Shown in pieces: positions 55,401 through 62,209 of a DNA stretch of 64,000 nucleotides. The position numbers and the translations under genes were made by a program. Numbering within the stretch: position 1 is the first letter of the stretch; every line of letters begins with the position of its first letter. The DNA comes from Meghimatium bilineatum (taxonomy: Eukaryota; Mollusca; Gastropoda; Stylommatophora; Philomycidae), in the NCBI GenBank assembly GCA_034231615.1, contig CM067299.1, positions 17,574,498-17,638,497 on the forward strand, in the 5' to 3' direction. The notes under the pieces were generated by a model. It did not search any database. It saw nothing but the letters and a program-made list of their open reading frames with translations, and was not told the DNA's origin.

Positions 55401-58400
55401 AAAAAGCGCAGATATCGCAGCAATGCTGTAAACCATGACACAATGCATTCCATTCTCCGGACTACATCCTGCTAATCTGCAGGAGTTTGAGCACGAACGA
55501 AGAAGAAGAAGTAAGCAGAAATAATTTATTTTTTAATCACCTCCCAAAATCAATGGCAAACAACAGGTATATTATGTGTAGATATTATGAATGGATACTT
55601 TCAACAAAACACTCAATGTGGAATAAAATTAGTTAGTTCATCGTCTCATAATTATCACTGCACTCCGGACAAATCCATAGGTGCTACGATCTCTCCCTGA
55701 GTGTATCCGCCATTACACATCTGCTGACAGTTCCGGTTCTATGTTGATTGACCATCATTCTTCATTGAAATTGCCTCTATTTGTAGACATCTGCATATCA
55801 GCATGAGCCATGTATTCTTATAGTTTATCCCTGAAAGCACCTCAAAGTGTTAAAATTCTCTGAGTGGCTAGTTCAAGCAGTCTAGAGGTCATCTACCAAT
55901 TGAGATTTAGTATTTGAACATGTTTGTAAGCTTAATTTCTTTTTTCTGTGTGTTGACACAGTTGGCCTTGACCTACAATATGGTGAAACATCAATGAATC
56001 TGAAATTTATAAATATTTGGAAGAAAATTTATCTGATAATTCTAGCATTCATTATATGATTCAGGAAGTGATTTAGAAAGTGTTAATTTGCACTGTGATA
56101 CTAGTTACTGATTCAGAGACTATCTGATTCAGGAAGTGATTTAGAAAGTGTTAATTTGCACTGTGATACTAGTTACTGATTCAGAGACTACAAGTAAAAT
56201 TCAGAAGATATTTGCAGTGCACATGTTTCAATTCCGTGGTCAGGCAAGTGATAAGGTAAGATCTAGATTTTCATTTTCTGGCAATATGGTGTAATAATTC
56301 AGAACATTGATCATGCAAACATTTTAAGAATCTTTGAATGTGAATTACATGATACTATTATACAACATATTTGTGATGAGACAAATAAATATGCTGACAA
56401 GCATATTACTGATAGGAAAAACTTTACGCCTGGAATAAAACAGATTATTATGATTATTTGTTTGAAATGTTTAATTTTGCGAGACGGATGACATAAAGTT
56501 TTTATATCTCCTCTATAATATAGAGAAGCATTATGCTTGTAAATTCATGAATTAGAGTATACAACAATAATACATTCAAATTCTTGAACGCGAGATTGCA
56601 GTGGGCAAATTGGCGAGGGAAAAAATTCAACAACCCTTAAAACGTCCCAACACTGCAGTTATGATCTGATATTTTTACCCAGCACAGCCAAGGGGTTAAG
56701 AGTCTTGGCATCAATTTACAACACCAGGAAACACAATTATTTGTCCATTATTTTAACCAGATGTCTCATCTAAAGATTAGGATATTTAGTAAGGACAGAT
56801 CAACCTACCTTGTTTATCACCTGTCAGTACCCAGATCTTGATACCAGCAAATGCTAGATTAGCTATTGTCTCAGGGACTCCATCCTGAAGCTTATCTTCA
56901 ATGGCTGTGGCCCCAATCAAGATCATACCCTTCTCAATTTCCTCATACACAATGTCCAGTTTGCCATCTCTATCATCCATGGATGTGCTATTTAAAAAAT
57001 AAATAGTAAAATTAAAAATCAAGAGTAAGAGTAAATTACATAGTTCTGCTCTAAACCAAATATGAATACATCTAACTAGACTATTACTATAAATTGGTAT
57101 AACAAAGCTATGCTAAAAAATTCAGAAGAAATTCTCAATAACCAAAATAAACAAAAATAATAACCAAAGTTAAATTCAGTTCCCGTCAAAGATGTGTCTG
57201 GCCATTGGCGCAAGTAAAACCATGACACAGCACATTTCCATTCTCTGGACTACATCTGCTGGAAATCTAGTAAGACCACTGTCCGACTACAAGAGAGACC
57301 CACCTGGAGTTTGAGAATGAACACTGAAGAAGAAGAAACAACCTGCTGTATTTTACCTTGCTTCATGATGCTTTTTCTGCCATGTTTCAAAGTATCTCTC
57401 ATCTATGTCTTTGTAGGCTAGAACCAAAGTTCGCAGGCCTATCTGTGCAAAATCCTTGACAAGAAAAAGTGAATTATGAGCCAAACTTCATATTTGTTTT
57501 CTTTGTGTATAACATTTGTATAAAATTCTATGAAAAATTATATAGTTTAACCTTTACAGTGCCCCCGCGGGTGAACTTGTCGATAGTTTACCTGGTTCAT
57601 GACGCTCCCAGCGAGTGGATCACCCGTTGCCCTACCCCCCCCCCCAACCAATTCAACAAAGTGAAAACACATGACTGTTAATGTCATGTGATCAGAATCA
57701 GTGAATCATCATTTGCAGTAGTTTTCTACTTAGGATGTAGGCAGATGTTTTGTGTGCTGTGATGCTGGATTCTAATCAATAATCAAGATTATAAGTTACT
57801 CGCTTACATACATACTATCAGATAGCTTATAAGTTACTCGCTTACATACATACTGTCAGATAGCTTATAAGTTACTCGCTTACATACATACTGTCAGATA
57901 GCTTATAAGTTACTCGCTTACATATATACTGTCAGATAGCTTATAAGTTACTCGCTTACATACATACTATCAGATAGCTTATAAGTTACTCGCTTACATA
58001 TATACTATCAGATAGCTTATAAGTTACTCGCTTACATACATACTGTCAGATAGCTTATAAGTTACTCGCTTACATATATACTATCAGATAGCTTATAAGT
58101 TACTCGCTTACATACATACTATCAGATAGCTTATAAGTTACTCGCTTACATATATACTATCAGATAGCTTATAAGTTACTCGCTTACATACATACTGTCA
58201 GATAGCTTATAAGTTACTCGCTTACATATATACTATCAAATAGCTTATACATTACTCACATACATACTATCAGATAGCTTATAAGCTACTCACATACATA
58301 CATACTATCAGATAGCTTCTAAGTTACTCGCTTACATACATACTATCAGATAGCTTATACATTACTCACATACATACTATCAGATAGCTTATAAGTTAAT

Positions 58401-59299
58401 CACTTACATACATATTGTTAGATAGTTTATAAATTGATGAGCTGTGCACCTCTAAACTTATGATAGTTAACTCACATTTAGATGTGTAGTAGTCATTTCC
58501 TTCAGCAAGTCACAACTACTGTCCAGTAGACCAAACATAATTGTGTCAGCACCCTTACATAATAGCTGAACTTTACCATCTTTCCTGACAATGACCTACA
58601 AGCAGATAACATGGGTTGATAATGTTACGGTTATAGAGACAACATAAGATTACAACATAAAAGTTAATGTTTCATTTAAAATATTAATGGCTGGTATCTG
58701 AATCTACTTTTGTGTGAAAACTAAATATTCTTTACAAGCAGTAGCTTCATTGAAGGACATAGAAATATGGTTCAGTCATTGAGAATCTTATATACTGCAC
58801 CAGAAAATACAGAAATTGGCAAAGACTCAAATGAAGTTTATTATTAATAAATCAATCAAGTGCCATGCTGATGGTGTGTGTGGATGATTGTGTTTCTCCA
58901 CAATTCTCTGTCTCTTTTGTTGTTATAAGTTCAGATGATGACATTCTCTCATACCACAATGACAAATCACCCTACAACTTCTCTCCTTATCTTCCAGTCT
59001 TTACTCCCCATGATCTTTCTAGTAATTACTAAATGTTTAAGTTCTGCTCTTCATATCACATGTTCTCATAAAGCAGAAATCTAAAACTCCTGAGTATGAA
59101 ATAAAACTCATGAGAAATCACCCCACTACACATAGGAAGTAAGAGCAAGTTGCTCGAAATTCCTGGTGGTAATTAAACATCAACAACATAACATGCACTA
59201 TAAATCTTAATTTCCTGCTTCTAATTTTATCAACAAAAAGAATAATTTTTCATGAACATTATAAGCAGAGGATTGTGACAACAGGTAGAAACCTATTAC

Positions 59300-59386
<87 letters not shown>

Positions 59387-62209
59387 TAGAGTGTTATTAA
59401 TTACATGACAACACACAACTTTATCTTACAAAATACTTTGAGTACAGTAAAGACTTATTCCTCAGATGTTGAACAAAAATATCTTTTTATATAGGAGTTT
59501 GTATGTATGAACTTTTTGTGTTTTAGACATTTATGTAGCAGGTTCTTGTGTTTGGTAGTTAGTTGTATAATGAATTGGTCACTGCTGCTATACCAATGTT
59601 TCATTGGATCATTGTTTTACATGTGTGTTGTTTGTATTCTAGCTTATAGTTTGTATTCTTATATACAAATACAAATACATATATATTAATATATTATTAG
59701 TAAGAAATTAAGAATATTAAAAATATTTTTTAATATACACTCTAGAAAAATTAAATACGATTGTTAGATTATCAGAGAATGTAGTATACACCCCATAAGA
59801 AAATGGATTGAGGGTGTAATGGACACCCTCATATAAATTATACTGCATTAAAATTATTATTGTTGAAATCACAAGTATGCTGTAAATCAGAGGTCTGCAA
59901 CTTTTCTTTGGTCTGCAGGCCAAATTGAGTTTTTTCCATTTGAGAATGGGCCAAAACGCTATTTCAAGTAATGTTTTCTAAGTTCTGGAGCCAGGGAATA
60001 TAGTATTTTTAGACAAGTCTGGAAAAATGGTTTGGTTGGCCAGAGTTGGCTCGCTTGCTGAATTTTGACCATCACTTCTGTAAATAGTGAACCACAAAAC
60101 ATACTTTTATGCTTCAGAAACAGGGAAGAAAGGGAGAGAAAAAAATACACTGTTAGTAGTATAGTACCAAGCAAAACAATTTGAATCAAATTAAATGAAT
60201 TCTTACAGACATTCTTTTCCTGACATTGTTGAAATCAAGAATACTTAACAGCTCATATGTTTCCTCTTCTCCATGCACTGAAATAGTAATAGTACTTGGT
60301 GTTCTTGACTGTAGAAACAAAGAGATTCATCAGAAAAAAATTGATGAATTTACTCACTGCAAATCTTACTGATTACAACTAAATAAACTGCACAAAGGTC
60401 ATATGTAACAGAATAATATATAAGAACTAGGGAGATTTAAAATTAACAAATTTATTTTAATGTCAGTTTACCATCCCTAAGAGATTGCCTATTGTATATT
60501 CCCAGGTGGAGTTGTCGTAGCTTCCACACTTGCTGTTGAGCATAGGGGTTTGTGAAGGAGACATAGTCTACGTTCCAGAGCCAGATGTGTTGCTCTGGTT
60601 GAGATGTAGTCAAGTTTATTCAGGATGGTCTTGATGTTGTCTATCCACCTTTTTCTAGGTCTGCCCTTGGCTCTATATCCTGATTCCATCTTTTATTAAC
60701 TCTTATGGGAAGTTTATCGTTCATCCTCATAAAATGTCCAAACCATTTAATCACTCTCTACAGAGCAGCACACTGTCTATCAAAATATCAAATGAACTAC
60801 TATTGCTTGAGTCCTACTAAACCTGAAATCAAAGTGAACAATAGCAATGGAAAGTTTCAAGCAATATGATCCTAGCTGTTGAAATGCACCGTACCTACAC
60901 GCTGGGTATCATAAGCATAAAATAACAGTATCAGGGCAAGTTTTCAAAGAAGAGTGACTACACCAATATTTGTTTGAAAGAGAGGGCTCTAATTACTTGA
61001 TTTGGACCAGCAATCTTCATTTATTTGGCTCACCTTAAAAACAAACCCAAAATTTCTAGCTGCCGAAACCAATGCTCCCTCATCTGGAGACTGAGCCTGA
61101 TACTCCAGGTAACCTAAGATTTTAAAAAAAATTAAAAGGTGTCAGTTTCATTTAAACTAGATATGATGAAACTAGCTGATAAAGAAAGTGATAATTGTTG
61201 AGATTGATCAGTGGTAGAGTGGTTAATGGTCTCACAAATACAACTTGGTTGAACTTGCTTGTGATACAACAAAAATATCTTCCATGTTGTACTGGCAATA
61301 TAATTGGATGTATTAGTGGTAGTTGAGAATTTCATCATCAAAATTAAAAACAATCAAGTTATGAACAGTTGATAGAGAAAATGTCAGCATCAGCAAAATT
61401 AAAAACAATCAAGTTATGGATAGTTATGTGTATCCAAAATATTGCTTACCATCATCCTTAAACTCAGGCATAACTGTGTGACACAAAGCCAGAAGTCTAA
61501 AAAACAGATTCACCATCTCATTGTTGCTATTGACAGCATCCACCAACTTTGGATCATAGAAATCAAAGTCTTTTTCTGCATACTGGTTCCATGAAAAGTC
61601 TACTTTTGGCGTTCTCTGCTCATTGGAAGATGATAATAAATATTATTAATATTGTATATTCATCATCATTATTATTATTTTTATTGCTGCTGTTGTTATA
61701 TGTATGGCATAATATTAAACTATAAAACCAGAGAAACTCTCATTGTTCCCTTTCTATGCAAAGGTTAAAATGTACTGCTCTATTGCTCTATGAATTACAG
61801 TGAACATTAAGAAATTATGTTTCAGAGAAAATTCAGAAATTATATGTTATAGAGAAACATTCAGAAATAATTAAAGTTACTGGGAGCATTCAGAAATTAT
61901 ATATTACAAGAAACATACAAAAAATTATTTATTCAAGTGAACATGAAAAATGACATAAGTTACAAGGAACATTCAGAATTTATGTAAGTTACATAGAACA
62001 TACAGAAATTATATATGTTACAGGGAACATTAAGAAATAATGTAAGTTACAGGGAACATCAATAGATTAAAGTCAAACTCAGTAGATTAATGTTAGTTAC
62101 AAATTACATAATACCTAACCTCTGTTATTTCCAGAGCAATTCCTTCACCATCCAATGGATCACCAAATGATTTTCCATTAATGGAGCATTTGTTGAAGGT
62201 CATAATGTT
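41285..62209 (-). CDS. ATP8B: ATP8B-type phospholipid flippase (P4-ATPase), 3' thirteen exons
   Basis: Catalytic subunit of an aminophospholipid/phosphatidylcholine flippase that, with a CDC50 partner, moves lipids from the outer to the inner leaflet. CDS join on the minus strand: 62120-62209, 61450-61618, 61034-61113, 60207-60308, 58476-58595, 57357-57454, 56809-56987, 54693-54976, 53036-53219, 51598-51821, 48188-48271, 44383-44628, 41285-41953. All junctions are GT-AG and phases agree, giving about 842 residues without a stop. Motifs in order: QSPDEGALV and CKGADTI (nucleotide domain), [19 protein letters not shown] (Mg/P domain), [16 protein letters not shown], then TM5-TM10 and a [13 protein letters not shown] regulatory tail. 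The closest family I recall is vertebrate ATP8B1/2/4. The 5' exons (DKTGT, TM1-4, actuator; about 370 residues) are outside the window. Confidence 0.95.
42448..42575 (-). mobile_element. SINE family B, copy 3 (last flippase intron)
   Basis: Plus strand CTTCTTCATCGTTCATTCTC, TCTCTTGTAGCAGGACAAAG, then a shortened interior and CCAATGGTCCAACACACCCA. Confidence 0.7.
42745..43200 (-). mobile_element. LINE C-terminal fragment in the last intron
   Basis: The minus strand reads [20 protein letters not shown] and [11 protein letters not shown], the same C-terminal family as 690-990 and 50374-50697. It is in the same orientation as the host gene. Confidence 0.68.
43217..43320. repeat. Dispersed repeat family E
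   Basis: TTGTACTGGCGATATGATTG and CAATAGTTGAATAGCAATGT, followed by CTTGTACATGATA, also seen near 23690-23775 (TACTGGCAATGCAATTGG, AATAGTTGAAAAGTAATG) and 61283-61325. Confidence 0.55.
43335..43625 (+). mobile_element. SINE family A, diverged copy (last intron)
   Basis: Starts GCCCGTGTATTGTTAGTGCC, has GGAATAGCAACACTGATACC and the core CATGTCATAAGTGGAGACTA, and ends AATACAGAAGAAGAA after a short AT insertion. Confidence 0.72.
43910..44360 (+). mobile_element. LINE C-terminal fragment ending near exon 12
   Basis: The plus strand reads [40 protein letters not shown] and [13 protein letters not shown], with the end running into GAAGTA repeats. Antisense to the host gene. Its end lies about 22 bases beyond the exon 12 splice donor. 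Confidence 0.78.
44383..44628 (-). CDS. ATP8B: ATP8B exon 12 of window
   Basis: 82 residues, [20 protein letters not shown] through [20 protein letters not shown] to [11 protein letters not shown], covering the TM7-TM8 region. Both ends phase 0; donor GTAAGT, acceptor TCTCAG. The acceptor tract is formed by a 15-bp tandem repeat. Confidence 0.96.
44768..44930 (-). mobile_element. SINE family B, copy 4
   Basis: Plus strand TCTGTTCTCAAATTCCAGCT, TCTTGTAGCAGGGCAATGGT, GATGTAATCCAGACAAAGGA, CACCAATGGTCCAACACATC. Diverged; the GAA tail is lost. Confidence 0.65.
44990..45873. repeat. 38/39-bp minisatellite in the intron after exon 11
   Basis: About 23 units of AGCAATGATTGAAGTATAAT plus CAGCTCCAGTTAAGTTTT. 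Two main variants (TTAAGTTTT and TTAGGTTTTT) alternate in blocks that themselves repeat, showing higher-order duplication. No coding content. Confidence 0.93.
46165..46406 (+). mobile_element. tRNA-type SINE family D, copy 2, ending in a GA microsatellite
   Basis: B box CAGGTTCGAATCC at about 46180, then GTGTCATCTTGTGTACAAGG, GAGTTACGTGCTATGAGTGA, GGGACAGAGTACATATGGGA; its tail runs into a GA dinucleotide run at 46371-46406. Confidence 0.7.
46407..47834. other. Intronic AT-rich sequence, no named feature
   Basis: A weak member of the stem-loop motif family (CTTGACAAAGGTCCCTATTG, minus strand) lies at 46741-46767. Otherwise I see no repeat I can name. Confidence 0.4.
47835..48080 (+). repeat. 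Dispersed repeat, Penelope-like end (copy 2)
   Basis: Reverse-complement homolog of 10770-11110 (AAACTAGTAGGTAATGATG, CAAAACATCAAAAGACGACG, CCAACGGAAATATGGAAATG). The minus strand carries CTTGATAAAGACCTTTTGGT plus TGAAACGTTGAA, the best-preserved stem-loop motif of the window. Confidence 0.6.
48081..48160 (-). pseudogene. Partial duplicate of ATP8B exon 11 and its donor site
   Basis: AATTTGGTCCATCAACTTAG ... TGATCGAATATTCCCAA-ACAAG ... ACATTGTACAAGGAGA parallels 48163-48265 (plus strand). Relative to the real exon it lacks about 19 bases, and the donor GTAAGT has become CTAAGT, so it cannot serve as an exon. It abuts the dispersed repeat at 47835-48080. Confidence 0.8.
48188..48271 (-). CDS. 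ATP8B: ATP8B exon 11 of window
   Basis: 28 residues, [20 protein letters not shown] and LVLGIFDQ, matching the FITLYNxxYTSLPVLxxGxxDQ loop. Donor GTAAGT, acceptor CAG. A decayed partial copy of this exon and its donor lies just downstream in the gene (48081-48160). Confidence 0.96.
48362..48620 (-). mobile_element. SINE family A, diverged copy (intron 10)
   Basis: Plus strand CTTCTTTTTCTGCATTCACT, TACAATGTAGCCTGGAAAAT, CACCTTTCGGCATGACACCT, ACCTCTTGTAATATGCATGG; same orientation as 19139. Confidence 0.72.
48640..49200 (+). mobile_element. LINE RT C-terminal relic (intron 10)
   Basis: The plus strand reads [33 protein letters not shown], then with frame changes [11 protein letters not shown]-type and [19 protein letters not shown] is the classic post-RT LINE signature. 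Antisense to the host gene. Confidence 0.72.
49275..49593. mobile_element. hAT-type MITE, moderately diverged (intron 10)
   Basis: Ends CATGAGTTCCCAAAG and AGTTTGGGATTCATTA, inverted versions of the common CAGGGGTTCCCAAAC end, with candidate octamers AACTAAAC and AATTAGAC (6 of 8 match). Contains a 12-base poly(G) at 49360-49371. Confidence 0.65.
50040..50165. repeat. ACACACATTCCCATCTGTGC minisatellite
   Basis: Four imperfect units of 23-25 bp built on CACACATTCCCATCTGTGCA. Confidence 0.8.
50297..50316. repeat. Poly(C) tract
   Basis: Fifteen C, then A, then four C. A third long C/G run in the window. Confidence 0.8.
50362..51312 (-). mobile_element. Young 5'-truncated LINE with 11-bp target duplication (intron 10)
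   Basis: 951 bp flanked by TAACAAACCAT at 50351-50361 and 51313-51323. The 3' end is an AATG tetranucleotide run. The minus strand encodes RT ([61 protein letters not shown]) and, after one frame change near 50600-50690, the C-terminus ([26 protein letters not shown]). The catalytic FADD is FVYD, so this copy could not reverse transcribe. RTE-like by its RT sequence; clade not certain. Confidence 0.9.
51598..51821 (-). CDS. ATP8B: ATP8B exon 10 of window ([11 protein letters not shown]5-TM6 region)
   Basis: 74 residues: [60 protein letters not shown]. The [10 protein letters not shown] stretch is TM5 with its conserved Lys. The split codon at the junction gives Met where relatives have Thr (MIKTAHIG). 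Donor GTAGAC. Confidence 0.96.
52786..52905 (+). mobile_element. SINE family B, copy 5 (intron 9)
   Basis: GGATGTGTCAGACCATTGGC, GCAAATAAAACAATACAATG, CTACATCTTGCTGGAAATCT, AGGACCATTGCCC; 3' end eroded. Confidence 0.68.
53036..53219 (-). CDS. ATP8B: ATP8B exon 9 of window ([11 protein letters not shown])
   Basis: 61 residues plus one base: [47 protein letters not shown]. GDGANDxxMI coordinates Mg2+ and phosphate in the P domain. Donor GTAGGT. Confidence 0.96.
53785..53960 (-). mobile_element. LINE 3'-end fragment (YATxHGT family), copy 3 (intron 8)
   Basis: The reverse strand reads [16 protein letters not shown] and stop at 53784-53832, then upstream LINE sequence to about 53960. Confidence 0.7.
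54010..54540 (+). repeat. Long dispersed repeat sharing the SINE A core, copy 2 (intron 8)
   Basis: CAGCTGTGTAACTGAGGTGA, CATCCTGCCAGGCACAC, then GTCAGCCTATCCATAACCTT, CTTAGTCGACTCCTACGACA and CCTATTCTTTGC. The last part equals the SINE A core; the first part matches 26760-27000. Confidence 0.65.
54693..54976 (-). CDS. ATP8B: ATP8B exon 8 of window
   Basis: Completes the Glu of DKQETA, then [20 protein letters not shown] and 74 more residues including a polar, Asn/Ser-rich insertion (about [10 protein letters not shown] to [10 protein letters not shown]) and [11 protein letters not shown]. The insertion region is variable between P4-ATPases. Donor GTATGT. Confidence 0.93.
55233..55510 (+). 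mobile_element. SINE family A, full-length, with perfect 12-bp target duplication (intron 7)
   Basis: Flanked by GTAAGCAGAAAT at 55221-55232 and 55511-55522. Starts CTGCCCATGTGTTGCCGGGG, core TGTCGTAAAAGGTGACTAAG, end GAACGAAGAAGAAGAA. The youngest-looking SINE in the window and the best reference for the family. Confidence 0.93.
55525..56050. other. Intron 7 sequence, no named feature
   Basis: No repeat or gene was recognised. Confidence 0.35.
56056..56190. repeat. Tandem duplication, period 67-68 bp (intron 7)
   Basis: Two nearly identical copies of TGATTCAGGAAGTGATTTAG plus AAAGTGTTAATTTGCACTGTG ... GATTCAGAGACTA. Confidence 0.88.
56809..56987 (-). CDS. ATP8B: ATP8B exon 7 of window ([14 protein letters not shown])
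   Basis: 59 residues including [20 protein letters not shown] and [11 protein letters not shown], the hinge back into the phosphorylation domain. The first base completes a Ser codon from exon 6. Donor GTAGGT. Confidence 0.95.
57190..57338 (+). mobile_element. SINE family B, copy 6 (intron 6)
   Basis: GTGTCTGGCCATTGGCGCAA, ACATTTCCATTCTCTGGACT, then ACTACAAGAGAGACCCACCT and GAGTTTGAGAATGAACACTG plus AAGAAGAAGAAA. Ends 18 bases before exon 6's donor side (57357). Confidence 0.8.
57357..57454 (-). CDS. ATP8B: ATP8B exon 6 of window
   Basis: 32 residues plus two bases: [43 protein letters not shown] is a strong P4-ATPase signature. Donor GTAAAA (weak at +5), acceptor AAG. Confidence 0.93.
57555..57720. 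repeat. Dispersed repeat family I, copy 1 (intron 5)
   Basis: AACCTTTACAGTGCCCCCGC, GTCGATAGTTTACCTGGTTC, CAGCGAGTGGATCACCCG. Related to 62985-63130 (GGCGATGGTTTACCAGTTTC, TGGCGAGTGGACCGAC). GC-rich relative to the intron. Family unknown. Confidence 0.55.
57793..58436. repeat. 38-bp minisatellite in intron 5
   Basis: About 17 units of TTACTCGCTTACATACATAC plus TATCAGATAGCTTATAAG, with ACA/ATA and CTG/CTA variants alternating; last units degraded. Ends about 40 bases from exon 5's donor. Confidence 0.93.
58476..58595 (-). CDS. ATP8B: ATP8B exon 5 of window (KGAD)
   Basis: 40 residues with [18 protein letters not shown] binds ATP in the nucleotide domain. Donor GTGAGT; a 38-bp minisatellite begins only about 40 bases into the following intron. 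Confidence 0.95.
58850..59065 (-). mobile_element. LINE 3'-end fragment (YATxHGT family), copy 4 (intron 4)
   Basis: Plus strand AATCAATCAAGTGCCATGCT, TGTTTCTCCACAATTCTCTG, CACAATGACAAATCACCC, TCTTTCTAGTAATTACTAAA; collinear with 27558-27800. Confidence 0.72.
59305..59384. repeat. GA microsatellite (intron 4)
   Basis: About 39 uninterrupted AG units, the longest simple repeat of the window. On the gene's strand it reads as CT, i.e. a long polypyrimidine tract within the intron. Confidence 0.93.
59888..60077. mobile_element. Probable hAT-type MITE with 8-bp target duplication (intron 4)
   Basis: The octamer CTGTAAAT occurs at 59880-59887 and 60078-60085. The left end is CAGAGGTCTGCAAC; the right end (GACCATCACTT) is poorly matched, so the element is diverged or the boundary is off by some bases. 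It has a 190-bp non-coding interior with GGCC-containing strings typical of such elements. Confidence 0.65.
60207..60308 (-). CDS. ATP8B: ATP8B exon 4 of window
   Basis: 34 residues, [20 protein letters not shown] ... [11 protein letters not shown], matching the SRTPKTITV...LDFNNxRKRMS stretch of ATP8B proteins. Donor GTAAGA, acceptor CAG, both phase 0. Confidence 0.95.
60485..60770 (-). mobile_element. LINE C-terminal fragment (GYKxRGRPxKR family; intron 3)
   Basis: The minus strand reads [36 protein letters not shown] and ends TTPPGNIQ. Same family as 38785 and 18495. Sense to the host gene. Confidence 0.75.
61034..61113 (-). CDS. ATP8B: ATP8B exon 3 of window (QSPDEGALV)
   Basis: Completes a Gly codon, then [20 protein letters not shown] and [15 protein letters not shown] is the conserved P-type nucleotide-domain motif. 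Donor GTGAGC, acceptor TAG. Confidence 0.95.
61450..61618 (-). CDS. ATP8B: ATP8B exon 2 of window (N domain start)
   Basis: 56 residues plus one base: [20 protein letters not shown] ... [16 protein letters not shown]. The acceptor is GAGCAG, a NAGNAG site, so the first Gln may be included or skipped (61615 end) without changing frame. Donor GTAAGC. Confidence 0.92.
61800..62080. repeat. Degenerate minisatellite in intron 1 of window
   Basis: Eight or so imperfect units built on GTTACAGGGAACATTCAGAA plus ATTATAT. Ends about 40 bases from the exon 1 donor at 62119. Confidence 0.7.
62120..62209 (-). CDS. ATP8B: ATP8B exon 1 of window (after DKTGT)
   Basis: 30 residues, beginning [17 protein letters not shown], which in P4-ATPases directly follows DKTGTLTQ. 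The acceptor is ...GAACAG and the donor is GTTAGG, phase 0 at both ends. The exon with the phosphorylated Asp must lie more than 1.79 kb upstream, past 64000. Confidence 0.93.

Noticed and set aside
57793-58436. Regularly spaced repeats resembling a CRISPR array
   Set aside because: Units are head-to-tail with no unique spacers, and the locus is an intron of an animal gene.
59207-59416. Ser/Leu repeat peptide open frame
   Set aside because: It is a translation of the GA/CT microsatellite only.
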